Source: Zygotorulaspora mrakii (taxonomy: Eukaryota > Ascomycota > Saccharomycetes > Saccharomycetales > Saccharomycetaceae). From it: DNA of 64,000 nt. Made by a program: the position numbers and the translations under genes. The stretch is from positions 930,001 to 994,000 of the forward strand of contig NC_050721.1 of NCBI RefSeq assembly GCF_013402915.1, read 5' to 3'. Below the pieces are notes generated by a model, which saw only the letters and a list, made by a program, of their open reading frames with translations, had not been told where the DNA came from and did no database searches. Of the stretch, positions 29,194 to 39,331 are shown one piece after another. Every line of letters begins with the position of its first letter. Positions within the stretch are counted from its first letter, which is position 1.

Positions 29194-31068
29194 ATGAGTC
29201 TTGTGCCATATAAGGAGGGATCAGTCATATTGGATGACCCCAGTTCTAAGTCTTTGGTGATTGTGCATCCTTCATCCGGTGCGTTAGAGTTCTTCCAACA
29301 GATCCATTACGGTGACGGAGACTCGAACACTCAAAGAATCAAGAGTGATAGAAAGCCTATTGCTTCTTTCATCTGCCCTCAGTGTGGTACAAATATCAAT
29401 CCCTATACAGACCCAGAAGATGTCCCGGACAAGATGCGTGGTGCGGAAAGGACTGAGGATGATAGAAGCTCGAATCAGCGGTTCGGCAGTAGGATAAACC
29501 TATCGAAGAGTTATTTTCAGTTGCTTGAAAGAAATCACAGGCATTACACTTTGCAAGGAAGCTCTGCAAAAGCTCTGCCTCGGCAGCAAGCTTCACTCAT
29601 ACCGGAAAATCTCTTCATTCCAGGCTATTTCCAAAAATTCTTCAAGACCATAACACTGCTCGGGAGTGGTGCTCGCGGGTCTGTCTACAAAGTGGTGCAT
29701 ATGATTGGAGATATCGACCTGGGTGTGTTTGCTCTTAAGAAAATCCCTATTGGAAATGATATGATTTGGTTTCAAAAGTGTATCAGGGAGGTGAAGGCAT
29801 TGAGCTCATTGACACACAAAAGCGCCAATTTAATAACTTACAACCATGTGTGGTTGGAGATGAATACCGCTTGTGGACTTGTTAGAACGATTGATGGCAA
29901 GGGATGTGATCAGGTGGAAGAGATCCCATGCATATTCATACTTCAGCAGTACTGTAGTGGTGGGAATCTAGAGGATTTCATTTTTAGAGATGTATTCCAG
30001 AAATTCCAAGACCATCAGTCATCTGACGAAAGGAAGAAAAAATTCCTTTACCGCAGATCACATCCGAATGTGTCTTTGGGGTTATCCACTTTGCAAATTG
30101 CCTCCATGATAAGGGACATCGCTCGTGGGTTGCAAGAGTTACATGATATAGGACTCATTCATCGTGATTTAAAGCCATCCAATTGTCTTTTACTGGAAAG
30201 TAATACTGAGCAATTTTCAATGCAAGACTATGTCCCCACAATAGTAATTGGTGATCTCGGCGAGTGTCAGCTGAATGGAGAATCGAGGACTGCTTCGGGA
30301 GCTACTGGAACATTGGAATATACCGCGCCTGAAATTGTAATCACGGGTATTGGTAGATCCAGACCAACCGATTATAATGAGTTTACTTTCGCCTCTGATA
30401 TGTACTCTTTGGGGATGATTCTTTACTTTGTAATTTTTGGAGAGCTACCATTTAAGCCTCAACTGGAGATGGTAGATTTGAAGCAGAAGATCAAGACTTT
30501 CACATTGGATGAAGAGCAGCTGATTACAAAGCATCGGGAGTCTGGTTTGACGCCGATAAATGCCGAGCTTTTTGCACTTATGCAGGAGTTACTTTCGCGG
30601 AACGTTGTCGAGAGACCTTCAGCTGCAGAAGTTGTTGTTTTCCTTGATAGATTGCTGTCCAATTTATTCGCCGATGATGTTTTGGCCTCGGCGACGAATC
30701 TCAGTGAAGATCTCGATATATTAGATGAGCCGCAGGATACGGTGGAAAACGCAGGCGGGCTTATCCCAAAAGTCCAGCAAACTGCAAGCTTGGAAAATGA
30801 ACTACTTGTGCTAAAGAAAAATGATATTGTTTCGGATCGAATCCCCGATGCCAAGCTATATTTAAAAAAGTGGATCTATAGGTTTTGCTGCTTATTTTTA
30901 ACTGTTTGCACTCTCTCAATCTCGGATAGCACAATGTGCTGGTCTATATATTTAGCGCTAATTCTATTTGGTATGTCCGTTAATGCACGTTTTAGTGCTC
31001 AAAAATGGATGGCGGTATCGCTCGGTTTTATAGCATTAGTCACTTTTATCAGTGGACATAGATCCTAA
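29194..31068 (+). CDS. IKS1: Iks1-like protein kinase with C-terminal membrane segments
   Basis: A 624-residue kinase starting [15 protein letters not shown], as in Iks1 (667 aa in S. cerevisiae). [11 protein letters not shown] cysteine pair lies near residue 67. The kinase domain has [13 protein letters not shown] (about 161-173), [13 protein letters not shown] (323-330) and YTAPEIV. The magnesium motif is GDLGE (353-357), so DLG replaces DFG. After the kinase domain come a linker and two or three hydrophobic segments (from about residue 560), which would make it a tail-anchored or polytopic membrane kinase. Function in yeast is poorly known. The ATG at 29194 is chosen over an upstream in-frame TTG. 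Confidence 0.93.
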   Translation: MSLVPYKEGSVILDDPSSKSLVIVHPSSGALEFFQQIHYGDGDSNTQRIKSDRKPIASFICPQCGTNINPYTDPEDVPDKMRGAERTEDDRSSNQRFGSRINLSKSYFQLLERNHRHYTLQGSSAKALPRQQASLIPENLFIPGYFQKFFKTITLLGSGARGSVYKVVHMIGDIDLGVFALKKIPIGNDMIWFQKCIREVKALSSLTHKSANLITYNHVWLEMNTACGLVRTIDGKGCDQVEEIPCIFILQQYCSGGNLEDFIFRDVFQKFQDHQSSDERKKKFLYRRSHPNVSLGLSTLQIASMIRDIARGLQELHDIGLIHRDLKPSNCLLLESNTEQFSMQDYVPTIVIGDLGECQLNGESRTASGATGTLEYTAPEIVITGIGRSRPTDYNEFTFASDMYSLGMILYFVIFGELPFKPQLEMVDLKQKIKTFTLDEEQLITKHRESGLTPINAELFALMQELLSRNVVERPSAAEVVVFLDRLLSNLFADDVLASATNLSEDLDILDEPQDTVENAGGLIPKVQQTASLENELLVLKKNDIVSDRIPDAKLYLKKWIYRFCCLFLTVCTLSISDSTMCWSIYLALILFGMSVNARFSAQKWMAVSLGFIALVTFISGHRS

Positions 31069-31297
31069 TACACGCACCACCTTATGAAACCACATTATGA
31101 TGCCACGAATATAGATACGAATTTAACTTAATTAGCTGTATTTTAAAACTTAAAATCTCATTCGTTTATTTTTGTTCATTCGGAGTGCTTATAATGAAAG
31201 CGGTAAAACCCTGAGCTGAACTCATCGATGAACAAAATCAGGATCGTCAATTTTGGAGATATTCAAACAGTCAGTGAATGGCTACTACTTTTGTGGG

Positions 31298-32875
31298 ATG
31301 AATCAAGCATTGAATAGAAAAAGGAGTGCAACAACGTCACTACAGCTGGCACAACAGAATAACGATGAGAACAGCTCGCCGCAAAAGAATAGAACACGTT
31401 TTTACAGTATATCATCCGACATCATACCTCAAACTCTAACCCATCCAAACGAAGATGACACTGTCAAGCCACCGAAATCTCCTAATCTCTTTCCGCCAAG
31501 CTGGTCTCATGTCGGCTTTCAATCAATCTTTCAGGGGGGTGGTCAAAGGCGCTCCAAACAGAGTTTATTATCTGACAATTCTCAGGAAGACCTGTCGTTT
31601 TCCAACGTGCGAAGCAATGAGTCATCTATCGAAAGATCCGGTTATCCAGTGGGAAGATCTACACCAAGAATATCCGAGGAGGATTTGTCAAACGAGAGCA
31701 TACACACCACGGGCTCTAGTGCAAAGGACAAGATACGTTCTGCAATCAAGAGTATCTCTAAGGATACTATCAACAACCATGAAAGGAGCTCAAGGTTATT
31801 CCGCACAAATACGAACAAGAGTTCGAATAGCGTTGCAAGTGCACTATTTAGTGGATCCGTCCCAAACAAACAGAGTAGGCTGAAAAAAGCTGCAAGTAAA
31901 CTCTTTCTTCACAAACCTCATGGACAGACTTACGATGACATAGCAGAGCCCGCTTTACCTTCTTCCTTGAGCAAATTCTTGCACTCCTCATACGCCAGAC
32001 ATAAAGCACCCTCGCAGTTTATTCATAACACGGCTGGCCTTTCCATGGAAGCCAAAAAAGCTGCAAGTCAAAATTATCAGATAGAAAGACCCTCCCAAGA
32101 TGATGCCAGTGTCACGAATGTAGCATTACTCAAAGAACTTTTAAAAAATCTACCCACTTTAGAGGCAAATTACAAAAGTTTTCATACGCAGGAACTCCAA
32201 ATTCTACAAGAGAATGTCTGGGGCGTATATTGTAGTATTGTATATGAACTTTTCAAATCGAAACGATTGTGGCAGCTACCTGTGAAAATTGAGGATATTA
32301 ACAGAGTTCTCAGTTTCTATATTACGCTAAAGAATGATTCAAAAGTGGCCTCAAGTCAAAATAGGTTTCTTACTGAGATTGAGGAGTTTTTAACAACTTC
32401 CTTATATGGACTAGAAAATCAAATAGTCTTCAATTATGCCAATGAAAACACGATGAATACGGCACTGAAACGACTTGGGGTTATATGGCAAATATTTTAT
32501 CAATATGTGTATTACGATTTGATGGCAGTTCTAATGCCACTAGAAAATTGTTTCAATAATGGAAGGAGGTATAGAGCTGAGACTTCCTTCAATGAGAATT
32601 CGACGCCCAGGGCATTTTCTATTGACTACATTTTACTGAACTGTTTCCGTGATTCAATTGTCCTGCCATATTACCAAAACTTCATTAATTGCGATGATGG
32701 GGTTAGTAAAAGTTTCCATGCCTACATCCTGAATGAGGAAGAAGAGAACGGAGTTACGGAGCAAGATAAGCTCACGTTATTACAGTGCTTTGGTGTGCTA
32801 AGCTCAACTCAAGTAAGCGATAGAAGTCAAACGATTGTGGAAGAGTTATTAGAAGGCGTAAGAATGAGTATATGA
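31298..32875 (+). CDS. BIT61/BIT2: TORC2 subunit, single ancestor of Bit61/Bit2
   Basis: A 525-residue protein. The first 250 residues are Ser/Asn-rich and probably disordered; the C-terminal half (about 280-520) matches the HbrB/PRR5-like domain that binds TORC2 through Tsc11/Avo3. Conserved blocks include ELQILQENVWGVYCSIVYELF and SIDYILLNCFRDSIVLPYYQNF. S. cerevisiae has duplicates Bit61 (543 aa, next to IKS1) and Bit2 (545 aa, next to SDH8). Here one gene has IKS1 on one side and, past two genes, SDH8 on the other, so it is the pre-duplication form. The ATG at 31298 is used. Its stop lies only 23 bp from the YHC3 stop. Confidence 0.92.
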   Translation: MNQALNRKRSATTSLQLAQQNNDENSSPQKNRTRFYSISSDIIPQTLTHPNEDDTVKPPKSPNLFPPSWSHVGFQSIFQGGGQRRSKQSLLSDNSQEDLSFSNVRSNESSIERSGYPVGRSTPRISEEDLSNESIHTTGSSAKDKIRSAIKSISKDTINNHERSSRLFRTNTNKSSNSVASALFSGSVPNKQSRLKKAASKLFLHKPHGQTYDDIAEPALPSSLSKFLHSSYARHKAPSQFIHNTAGLSMEAKKAASQNYQIERPSQDDASVTNVALLKELLKNLPTLEANYKSFHTQELQILQENVWGVYCSIVYELFKSKRLWQLPVKIEDINRVLSFYITLKNDSKVASSQNRFLTEIEEFLTTSLYGLENQIVFNYANENTMNTALKRLGVIWQIFYQYVYYDLMAVLMPLENCFNNGRRYRAETSFNENSTPRAFSIDYILLNCFRDSIVLPYYQNFINCDDGVSKSFHAYILNEEEENGVTEQDKLTLLQCFGVLSSTQVSDRSQTIVEELLEGVRMSI

Positions 32876-32898
32876 ATTTCAAGAAATAATAAACTGAG

Positions 32899-34128
32899 TT
32901 ATTCCATTCTGCACCAAGGTCGGCCATCAGCAACTTGATGATTGCATAACATAGGTTCAAGAGCCAGCCCGATAAATGCGGCAATAAGAACACCAAATGA
33001 ATCAGCAATAGAAACTGAGCCTAAAGCAAATTCTCTTTTTCCTGGTTCGACATCTTCGAGTATATTCAAAAACGTACTCACGTAAGAGGCACCTCCCAAA
33101 AACCCCTCATACAGTACAAGCACCATTACAGGCCAAGGAGATGAGACCAAATATAGCCAGGACTGCAAAAGCGCAAAAACAAGATTGAAACCTTGAAGTA
33201 TTGACAACAGATATAGTTTTCTCAGTCTCACTAAGTGCGCAGTTGACCTGGAAATGAAAACACCCAATTGGTATAAAGTTCCGTAAGTAACGTAAATATC
33301 CCTGTATTTATTGAAGAAAAATGGCATATTCTTTTGACCTAGAGGGAAAAGTAATGTTGGTGCAACAGCTTGATTTATTAGGTACTCGAAAAGGTAAACT
33401 GTTGTCAGAGGAAGCATAAAAGGTAAAATAAGCTCTTTCAATGAGCTACAAGTGGCCAAAAAATGCACTTTAAATGAAAAACTTCTATCTTGCGTTACCA
33501 TGCTGGTAATTGGACTTGACGGAGCCGCGACCAGTGCATCAGTATCTCTGTCCGTGTAATCCAAAAAAGGATCATTGCTAGCAGGATCTTCGACGCTATT
33601 ATTTCCCTTTTCCAGTTTGTAATACAAAATAAATCCAAATGGAAGCAAAGTAAAGAATAATAATGAGGTCTTCACAGAAATCTTCAAAATAGAAGTGAAT
33701 GACATATATAAACCGCTCCCAAAAAGTCCAGCACCACCTGTTCCAGATGACCAACCACTTAAGGCGACTTTCTCATAATAGTGCGTCAACTGCAAAAATG
33801 TGATTTCACCGAATCCTGATGATATAGAGGCTAATACTATCCCAAGCAGACATACAGATAGTTTTCCGGAGGACACCATTAGCATACCGAATGTGCTCAA
33901 AACAATCAAACTTCCCACACGCTTTCGATAACCTAGTCGATGGATGAAAAATGGTGCCAATAATTTAACAATGAAGGAAGGTAGTATATCAGTTAACAGG
34001 ACCAACGACTTTGGAAGACTCGGGCCAACTATATCCACTGCTGCCGATAAAATAACAACATAAAGTACATTGTTCAATAAACCAAATATCCAAAAATAAA
34101 TGTATACATGATGGAATTTGATTTCCAT
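32899..34128 (-). CDS. YHC3: Yhc3/Btn1, vacuolar membrane protein of the CLN3 family
   Basis: A 409-residue polytopic membrane protein (about 10-11 hydrophobic spans), recognised as the CLN3/battenin homologue that affects vacuolar pH and amino-acid transport (408 aa in S. cerevisiae). Conserved features are the N-terminal WIFGLLNNVLYVVILSAA, the SSGFGEITFLQL and WSSGTGGAGLFGS segments, and the C-terminal LYEGFLGGASYVSTF. A polar loop lies near residues 180-210. It starts at an ATG. It is divergent from nothing close; its 3' end almost touches the BIT gene. Confidence 0.96.
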   Translation of the reverse strand: MEIKFHHVYIYFWIFGLLNNVLYVVILSAAVDIVGPSLPKSLVLLTDILPSFIVKLLAPFFIHRLGYRKRVGSLIVLSTFGMLMVSSGKLSVCLLGIVLASISSGFGEITFLQLTHYYEKVALSGWSSGTGGAGLFGSGLYMSFTSILKISVKTSLLFFTLLPFGFILYYKLEKGNNSVEDPASNDPFLDYTDRDTDALVAAPSSPITSMVTQDRSFSFKVHFLATCSSLKELILPFMLPLTTVYLFEYLINQAVAPTLLFPLGQKNMPFFFNKYRDIYVTYGTLYQLGVFISRSTAHLVRLRKLYLLSILQGFNLVFALLQSWLYLVSSPWPVMVLVLYEGFLGGASYVSTFLNILEDVEPGKREFALGSVSIADSFGVLIAAFIGLALEPMLCNHQVADGRPWCRME

Positions 34129-34250
34129 TAGACCAGAACAATAAGTCTAGCAATGTGTGCCGAATATCTGTCCCAGAGCAGTGAAAAGTATTAGGTGATT
34201 TAACTATCTTGAGGGATGTTGTTTTGATGTAAGCTCACCAAACTCATTAT

Positions 34251-34256
34251 CACGTG
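34251..34256. promoter_or_regulatory. E-box CACGTG upstream of YHC3
   Basis: A CACGTG hexamer preceded by T (TCACGTG, the Cbf1-type half) about 120 bp upstream of the YHC3 ATG. It lies in the spacer that also holds the BNA3 3' end, so any regulatory role would be for YHC3. Confidence 0.4.
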
Positions 34257-34296
34257 CAATAAAGTAACAATAAAATCAGTGTCAAAGAGCTATATT

Positions 34297-34345
34297 CGCA
34301 TATATATGTACATATATATGTACATGTATACGTACATATATACTG
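34297..34345. repeat. TATATG/TACATA alternating repeat
   Basis: An alternating purine-pyrimidine run of nearly 50 bp made of TATATATG and TACA units with nested palindromes. It lies just past the BNA3 stop codon and probably supplies TATATA-type polyadenylation signals; it could also form cruciform or Z-like structure. Role inferred. Confidence 0.7.
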
Positions 34346-34373
34346 ATATTCTCTTTATTCAGGGAACCCTGGT

Positions 34374-35717
34374 CTACATGTAATTTTTCAGCAGTTTCAA
34401 TCTTTCGACGGCTTTTTCTAAGTACTCATCATCTTTGCAGACAGCGAATCTCAACAAGTTTTCAGCTGCTTTCTCATGCTCCTTAATGTAGAATTCAGTT
34501 GGTGGAATTGCTACGACGCCCAGTTCGTTAATCAACCAATTCGAAATCCGGAAATCTTTGGCTTTGTGCTTTAGCTCTTCAGGGAAAGCATAGTCATGAG
34601 GAATTTTAACTTTAGAAAAATCGACCAGAATGAAATAGGTACCTTCTGGAATCGTGTAGTGCAGACCCAATTGTTTGAAGACACTCGTTAGAATTTCGAA
34701 CTTTCTGATATATTCTTGCCTCATTTTTTCAAAGTATCCGATCTTCAAAGCATCATCAATTGAATTGGCAACAGCTTCCTGCAATGGTGATGGTGATGCG
34801 AAGCAAATCCTTGTGTGCGCCTTTGAAACATATGATAATAAATCGGGATTCAGTGAAATGACCCAACCGATTCTCCAGCCGGTGGCTGCAAATGTTTTAC
34901 CGGCTGATCCGACACTTAATGTCAATTGGCCGATTTCTGGTGACAATGTGGCCACTCTAGTGAAAGAATCAGTGAAATATAAATGTTCGTACACTTCATC
35001 TGATATAATGACAACGTTTTTCTCAACACAGATATTTCCAATCTTGGTCAATTCTTCCCTAGTGAAAACTTTGCCGATTGGATTATGAGGTGTGTTTATT
35101 ATAATTGCTTTGGTCTTTTCGGTGATCGCATCTTCAAATTGTTTATAATCAATTGTCCATTCCGTGCCCTTGACCGTACGCTTATCCATGTCTTTTGGCG
35201 GATTTATTGGCACGTACACCACTTTACCTCCAACAAGTTCGATATTTGGAATATACTGGTCGAAAAACGGCTCAAATACTATGACTTCATCACCGTGATT
35301 TAGAAGTCCCATTAGACATGATAGAATACCTTCATTGGCCCCTGTGGTCACAGTCACATTTTCAGTTTTCAATTGTGTCTTATACAACGGACTGTAAACC
35401 TCTAATAAGGACTTCAAAAGTGTTTGACGCCCCTTTGTTGGGGAATATTGATTCACCAATGCGATATCCAAGGCCTTCTTTGCTTCCTTGATAGCAAATT
35501 CTGGTGGAGAGTATGAGAAGAATCCCTGACCAAGATTGATCAGTTCCCTTCCCTTGTTTTTTGCATTATTAGCAGCAGAAGCAGCAGTTTCATTGGTCAA
35601 GGACCAGACGTCTTTAGCTGTATTATCCGAGAAATACTTGTTAGGAACAATTCTTGGCTTAGCAGTAGTCATATTCTTGAGGTTCCGTAAAAATTGTCTA
35701 GCTATGAACTTGGTCAT
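34374..35717 (-). CDS. BNA3: Bna3, kynurenine aminotransferase
   Basis: A 447-residue class-I/II PLP aminotransferase (S. cerevisiae 444 aa) that converts kynurenine to kynurenic acid. The PLP lysine is Lys274 in SVGSAGKTFAATGWRIGW. NTPHNPIGKVF and the DEVYEHLYF aspartate segment (pyridine-N binding) are both present, as is the final arginine-bearing LRFAVCKDDEYL. The first 16 residues, MTKFIARQFLRNLKNM, are basic and amphipathic, a likely mitochondrial presequence, and a second in-frame ATG at codon 16 would give a cytosolic form. It is divergent from SDH8. Confidence 0.95.
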   Translation of the reverse strand: MTKFIARQFLRNLKNMTTAKPRIVPNKYFSDNTAKDVWSLTNETAASAANNAKNKGRELINLGQGFFSYSPPEFAIKEAKKALDIALVNQYSPTKGRQTLLKSLLEVYSPLYKTQLKTENVTVTTGANEGILSCLMGLLNHGDEVIVFEPFFDQYIPNIELVGGKVVYVPINPPKDMDKRTVKGTEWTIDYKQFEDAITEKTKAIIINTPHNPIGKVFTREELTKIGNICVEKNVVIISDEVYEHLYFTDSFTRVATLSPEIGQLTLSVGSAGKTFAATGWRIGWVISLNPDLLSYVSKAHTRICFASPSPLQEAVANSIDDALKIGYFEKMRQEYIRKFEILTSVFKQLGLHYTIPEGTYFILVDFSKVKIPHDYAFPEELKHKAKDFRISNWLINELGVVAIPPTEFYIKEHEKAAENLLRFAVCKDDEYLEKAVERLKLLKNYM

Positions 35718-36027
35718 GCAATAATTCTCACAACTGCAACAGGCTCAGGATGGCGTTGAGATGAATTGAGTTCAACGACTTTAATCAACTAGAATCATGG
35801 AAGTCAATCTCTTATCAATTGTCGATTAAAGGAATAAATCATTGGAAAGCCACTCTCTTACAATTGCACGTGTTGGCTTTTTGTTCATTTACGCTAGCGC
35901 ATCAAAAAGTAATTAGATATAATTCGTCTTTGAGATTTAGTGAAAGACCTACTTTTCAAAAATATGTGTTTAAAGCTGATTCTTGTCAGCTCTACGCTAT
36001 ATAGAGTGTAAGATAATATTTTGTGCG
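35718..36027. other. Divergent promoter region BNA3/SDH8
   Basis: About 310 bp serving BNA3 to the left and SDH8 to the right. A CACGTG E-box stands at 35867-35872, roughly in the middle. No other element is recognised. Confidence 0.5.
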
Positions 36028-36411
36028 ATGCGCTTAGTTCTGAGGAATATATTGAGAGTGAGAGGACCTAACGTGGGTGCTAGAAGATTACTGAATGTAG
36101 ACAGAACGCCTGGTCCACCACGGTTACCAAAGGAGGATCAAGAGGAGTTCGAAAGGCTACAGAAAATTGCACAAAGCCAGGACGCAATTGATGAGTACAA
36201 TCGCAAGCTTGAAAATGATCCCACCAAGGAGAGTTTGAAATCATCTATATTGACGAAGAATGATATCGGTTCGTTCTCACCGGAGTTTTCCAAGACTATA
36301 CCAGAGTTTGAAGGGGAGAGAAATCCAGTTACTGGAGAGATTGGGGGACCTAAACAGGATCCCTTAAGGCACGGAGATTACTCGTTCAATGGCAGAGTTA
36401 CAGATTTTTAG
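36028..36411 (+). CDS. SDH8: Sdh8, succinate dehydrogenase assembly factor 4
   Basis: A 127-residue mitochondrial matrix protein (S. cerevisiae 138 aa) of the SDHAF4 family, which binds flavinylated Sdh1 and promotes its assembly with Sdh2. The C-terminus carries the family hallmark GGPKQDPLRHGDYSFNGRVTDF (about 106-127). The N-terminus, MRLVLRNILRVRGPNVGARR, is Arg-rich without acidic residues, a typical presequence. The ATG at 36028 is used; the frame continues 15 codons to a TTG. It converges on NUP82 across about 60 bp. Confidence 0.96.
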   Translation: MRLVLRNILRVRGPNVGARRLLNVDRTPGPPRLPKEDQEEFERLQKIAQSQDAIDEYNRKLENDPTKESLKSSILTKNDIGSFSPEFSKTIPEFEGERNPVTGEIGGPKQDPLRHGDYSFNGRVTDF

Positions 36412-36472
36412 GCACTGGTAAGTATTGTAGAGGTGTTAGGTTATGGGGCGGCGTTAGCTATTATGTATATAG

Positions 36473-38569
36473 TTACGTATTAACGGTATTGTTATGAATT
36501 TCGGTTGATGCTTGCCTTATTTGTGCATTGCATTCTTTTAGAATCTTTGTATCCTCATCTAGCACTTTTCGTAGCTCATCCCAATCATCTAATGGTTGTT
36601 CTAGAGTCACTTCATTAGGTTGGAGCTTTAGCTCTTTTGAGACGTACTGCAATTGCTCTTGTAACTTACGCTGAGTATGAACGTATTGGTTGAAATTTAG
36701 CACTTGGTTTCTGATTTCTTTGAACCATTCCATTTCCTTTTTACTGATTTTGCTGTTCTGATAGCTCGAGGAGCGTTCTATTTCAGTTATTCTTTTCTTC
36801 ATACCATTAAGTCTTTCTATTAAAGAGTTCTGTTTAACCGAAATTTTTTTTTTGGAGGAGAGCTGCCTCTCGTATGTATCCGCAATGACGTCTTGTTTTT
36901 CCAATATCTCATTACCCATTTTCAGTTGGCAGGTCAATTCGTACTGCTGTTCCCTTAAACGATTGTGGAGTACCAAACCGAGCGCTTGCCCTCTGGAAAT
37001 TCCAGTCATCAAGTCCTTAGAAACTTCTGTCAAAGCAGTGAGTTGAATTTCGTTGGTGTCATTCTCCAACGGTTGTTGTCTCGTCTTTGGATCCACTACT
37101 ACACTTGGTGATTTTTTTATATCCTGCTGAAAGATCTGATTGAGTGCCATTATCTCGTCAATAGGTTGAGTAAAATGTATTTTATAAGCATTGGAACTAT
37201 CAGTTTTTTGATTATGATTGCTCTTAGGCAATTTCAAAATGTTTGGTTCTAGTGGGGTCACAGCTACTGATTGGTTGGAAACAAAAATCAGAGAATCAGT
37301 TTCGAGCATACTGCAGAAACTGATTGATGTGATGTGAGACAAGGAATCAATGAATTTTATGTCACTTTTAAACGTAATTTCGCCTATCAATTGTAGATCT
37401 GAATCCACTAAGCACGTAGCCATTTTTTCAGACCACTTAGCAGTGTCAATTAGATAAGCTCCCGTATCAGTGGATACGGCGAATTTCCCGTACTGACCAG
37501 CAGGTATTGACAGCTTCCCAGGTTTATCCAGTTTGATGATTTCTACCAATACGAATGAGTTATTATGATCATAGTTGGTAAATTCCCAGTTCATCGTTAT
37601 TTCTAAATCATTGTAAAGTATGGCAACATAGCCATTGTCCATTGTCAGTACTAATAAGTCAAGTTCTTTGCTGATGGGTAAAGTTGAAATCTCGTGAAAC
37701 GTACAATCGTAAAGTTTATTTGGAAAAGGCGAAATGGTAAAGGGCCCTTGGTCTCTTGTTTGACGACGCCCTTCTGGAACCTCAATAAGGAGGTCTTCCT
37801 TTTCGTTACCCACTGTTGCACTATTTTTTTGCATAGCAGAAACAAAATGCAACTGCTTAATAGTGTTTGTCTTGTTATCTGCTTTTGAATTGACGTTCAA
37901 ACCTTCATACTGTACTAGGGACTTATTCAGTAGAAATTTTAGATCCTTCTTTGAAATGTTCAGCTTAGAAGGCAAGCATGGATAAAATGCGTATATATCT
38001 CCACCTTCGCTAGTGTTTACGGCGTATAATGTTAAGCAATCTTCACTCAATGTAATAGACGAAACATCACTGACAACAGCATCCAGACCAAGAGCTCTAT
38101 AGTGGCGATTCAACACGATTGTGTCATTATCACGCTGCCAATTAAGCAAACTTATGGAGTCATCGGACCGCAGAACAATAATAGTATTATCCTGCGCTGC
38201 CAAACCGTGAAATAAAACCTGCTTGAGTCCATACTCCTCCTTTTTATTAATGTAGCGGTATCTCTGGAACACGCTCGCCATCGAACTAGGATCTGTATAA
38301 GACCATGGAATCTCCACGATCCGTATTTCAACTTCACTGTAAAGACATATGAAATTACCGGATTTCGAAAGTACTGCACCTTTGACACTTTCTATTGCAG
38401 GTTTCAACTGCATGAATCTGTACGAGTCTTCAGAAACAAGACACCATCTGAGGATAGACTCTTGATATAGCACACAGAGAGAACCCCGATTCGCAGTCAA
38501 GAAGAATCGCTCCGAATTGGACTGATTCAATATGTTCCCGGAGAAAATCGAATGCCCCTCGAGTGACAT
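36473..38569 (-). CDS. NUP82: Nup82, cytoplasmic-side nucleoporin
   Basis: A 698-residue protein (S. cerevisiae 713 aa), the core of the Nup82-Nup159-Nsp1 complex on the cytoplasmic face of the nuclear pore, involved in mRNA export. The first 440 or so residues are beta-rich and fit the known seven-bladed propeller. The rest is predicted coiled coil (about 500-690; heptad-rich stretches around ERLNGMKKRITEIE and QRKLQEQLQYVSKELKL), the part that pairs with Nup159 and Nsp1. Starts at an ATG (MSLEGHSIFSG). Identification leans on overall sequence, length, architecture and position between BNA3 and LAS21. Confidence 0.9.
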   Translation of the reverse strand: MSLEGHSIFSGNILNQSNSERFFLTANRGSLCVLYQESILRWCLVSEDSYRFMQLKPAIESVKGAVLSKSGNFICLYSEVEIRIVEIPWSYTDPSSMASVFQRYRYINKKEEYGLKQVLFHGLAAQDNTIIVLRSDDSISLLNWQRDNDTIVLNRHYRALGLDAVVSDVSSITLSEDCLTLYAVNTSEGGDIYAFYPCLPSKLNISKKDLKFLLNKSLVQYEGLNVNSKADNKTNTIKQLHFVSAMQKNSATVGNEKEDLLIEVPEGRRQTRDQGPFTISPFPNKLYDCTFHEISTLPISKELDLLVLTMDNGYVAILYNDLEITMNWEFTNYDHNNSFVLVEIIKLDKPGKLSIPAGQYGKFAVSTDTGAYLIDTAKWSEKMATCLVDSDLQLIGEITFKSDIKFIDSLSHITSISFCSMLETDSLIFVSNQSVAVTPLEPNILKLPKSNHNQKTDSSNAYKIHFTQPIDEIMALNQIFQQDIKKSPSVVVDPKTRQQPLENDTNEIQLTALTEVSKDLMTGISRGQALGLVLHNRLREQQYELTCQLKMGNEILEKQDVIADTYERQLSSKKKISVKQNSLIERLNGMKKRITEIERSSSYQNSKISKKEMEWFKEIRNQVLNFNQYVHTQRKLQEQLQYVSKELKLQPNEVTLEQPLDDWDELRKVLDEDTKILKECNAQIRQASTEIHNNTVNT

Positions 38570-38813
38570 CGTAGAGGTAGAACTAATCGATTACCCAACA
38601 GCCCAACTTCAGCTATGGTTGCTTGTTTAAAGCATGCATTGACGCCATCTCAAATTCTACAAAAGTTTATATCTCTTCATCATCACTAGAATAAGCATGT
38701 CGTTTTTAGTGACTAAAGAAGCTCTGCTATTTATTATACATTATACACTTGGCCTGGAGCAGCTGCACAGCTGCTTTTCAATAATTACAAGACGTTGGGT
38801 TGCGAACACACGA

Positions 38814-39131
38814 TCAAAGTTGCCCCAAGAAGTTGTTCTGTTTGATGTTAGCTCTACTTCTTTTCCTAATCTCAACTTTTCTCATCTTCATCGGATCCTC
38901 CGCCAGCTTTTTTTCTTGTGCCTCTTTCTCTAGAACCGTCCACAGCCATTCAGGATACTCAGAATCATCAAGCGCAACAGGGTTCTTACCGCCCTTCTTA
39001 ATATCAAGATTAAGCGGTGTTCCAGCCGGACACGAAGACTTCACTTGTAAAGTCTTCGCTCCTTGAGCAGTCTCTTGTTGCAGTAACCTTGATGCGCTAC
39101 TGAAAAATCTTCTCTCCAAGACACGTAGCAT
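38814..39131 (-). CDS. MRPL37: Mitochondrial large-subunit ribosomal protein mL54
   Basis: A 105-residue protein, exactly the length of S. cerevisiae Mrpl37. The N-terminus MLRVLERRFFSSASRLLQ is a mitochondrial presequence. Conserved family features follow: SSCPAGTPLNLDIKKGGKNPVALDDSEYPEWLWTVL and the basic C-terminus RKVEIRKRSRANIKQNNFL. The open frame continues 17 codons upstream to a GTG; the ATG at 39131 is chosen because the presequence starts there. Confidence 0.96.
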   Translation of the reverse strand: MLRVLERRFFSSASRLLQQETAQGAKTLQVKSSCPAGTPLNLDIKKGGKNPVALDDSEYPEWLWTVLEKEAQEKKLAEDPMKMRKVEIRKRSRANIKQNNFLGQL

Positions 39132-39331
39132 TGTTGGACCGCTGATTTTTCCTCTGCTTGCAGATGCTTGATTTTTGGTCACTTCTATTACGAAGTTTGA
39201 ATCTCACCTTTTTAATTGATGGAAAAATGGCAATTAAGTCACTTCGCACGGTATCGCATAGATCTAATTGATATAGACAGTAAATGGTGACGATTATTCA
39301 TTAAATATTGTATGACAGGGCCCAATGGGCT

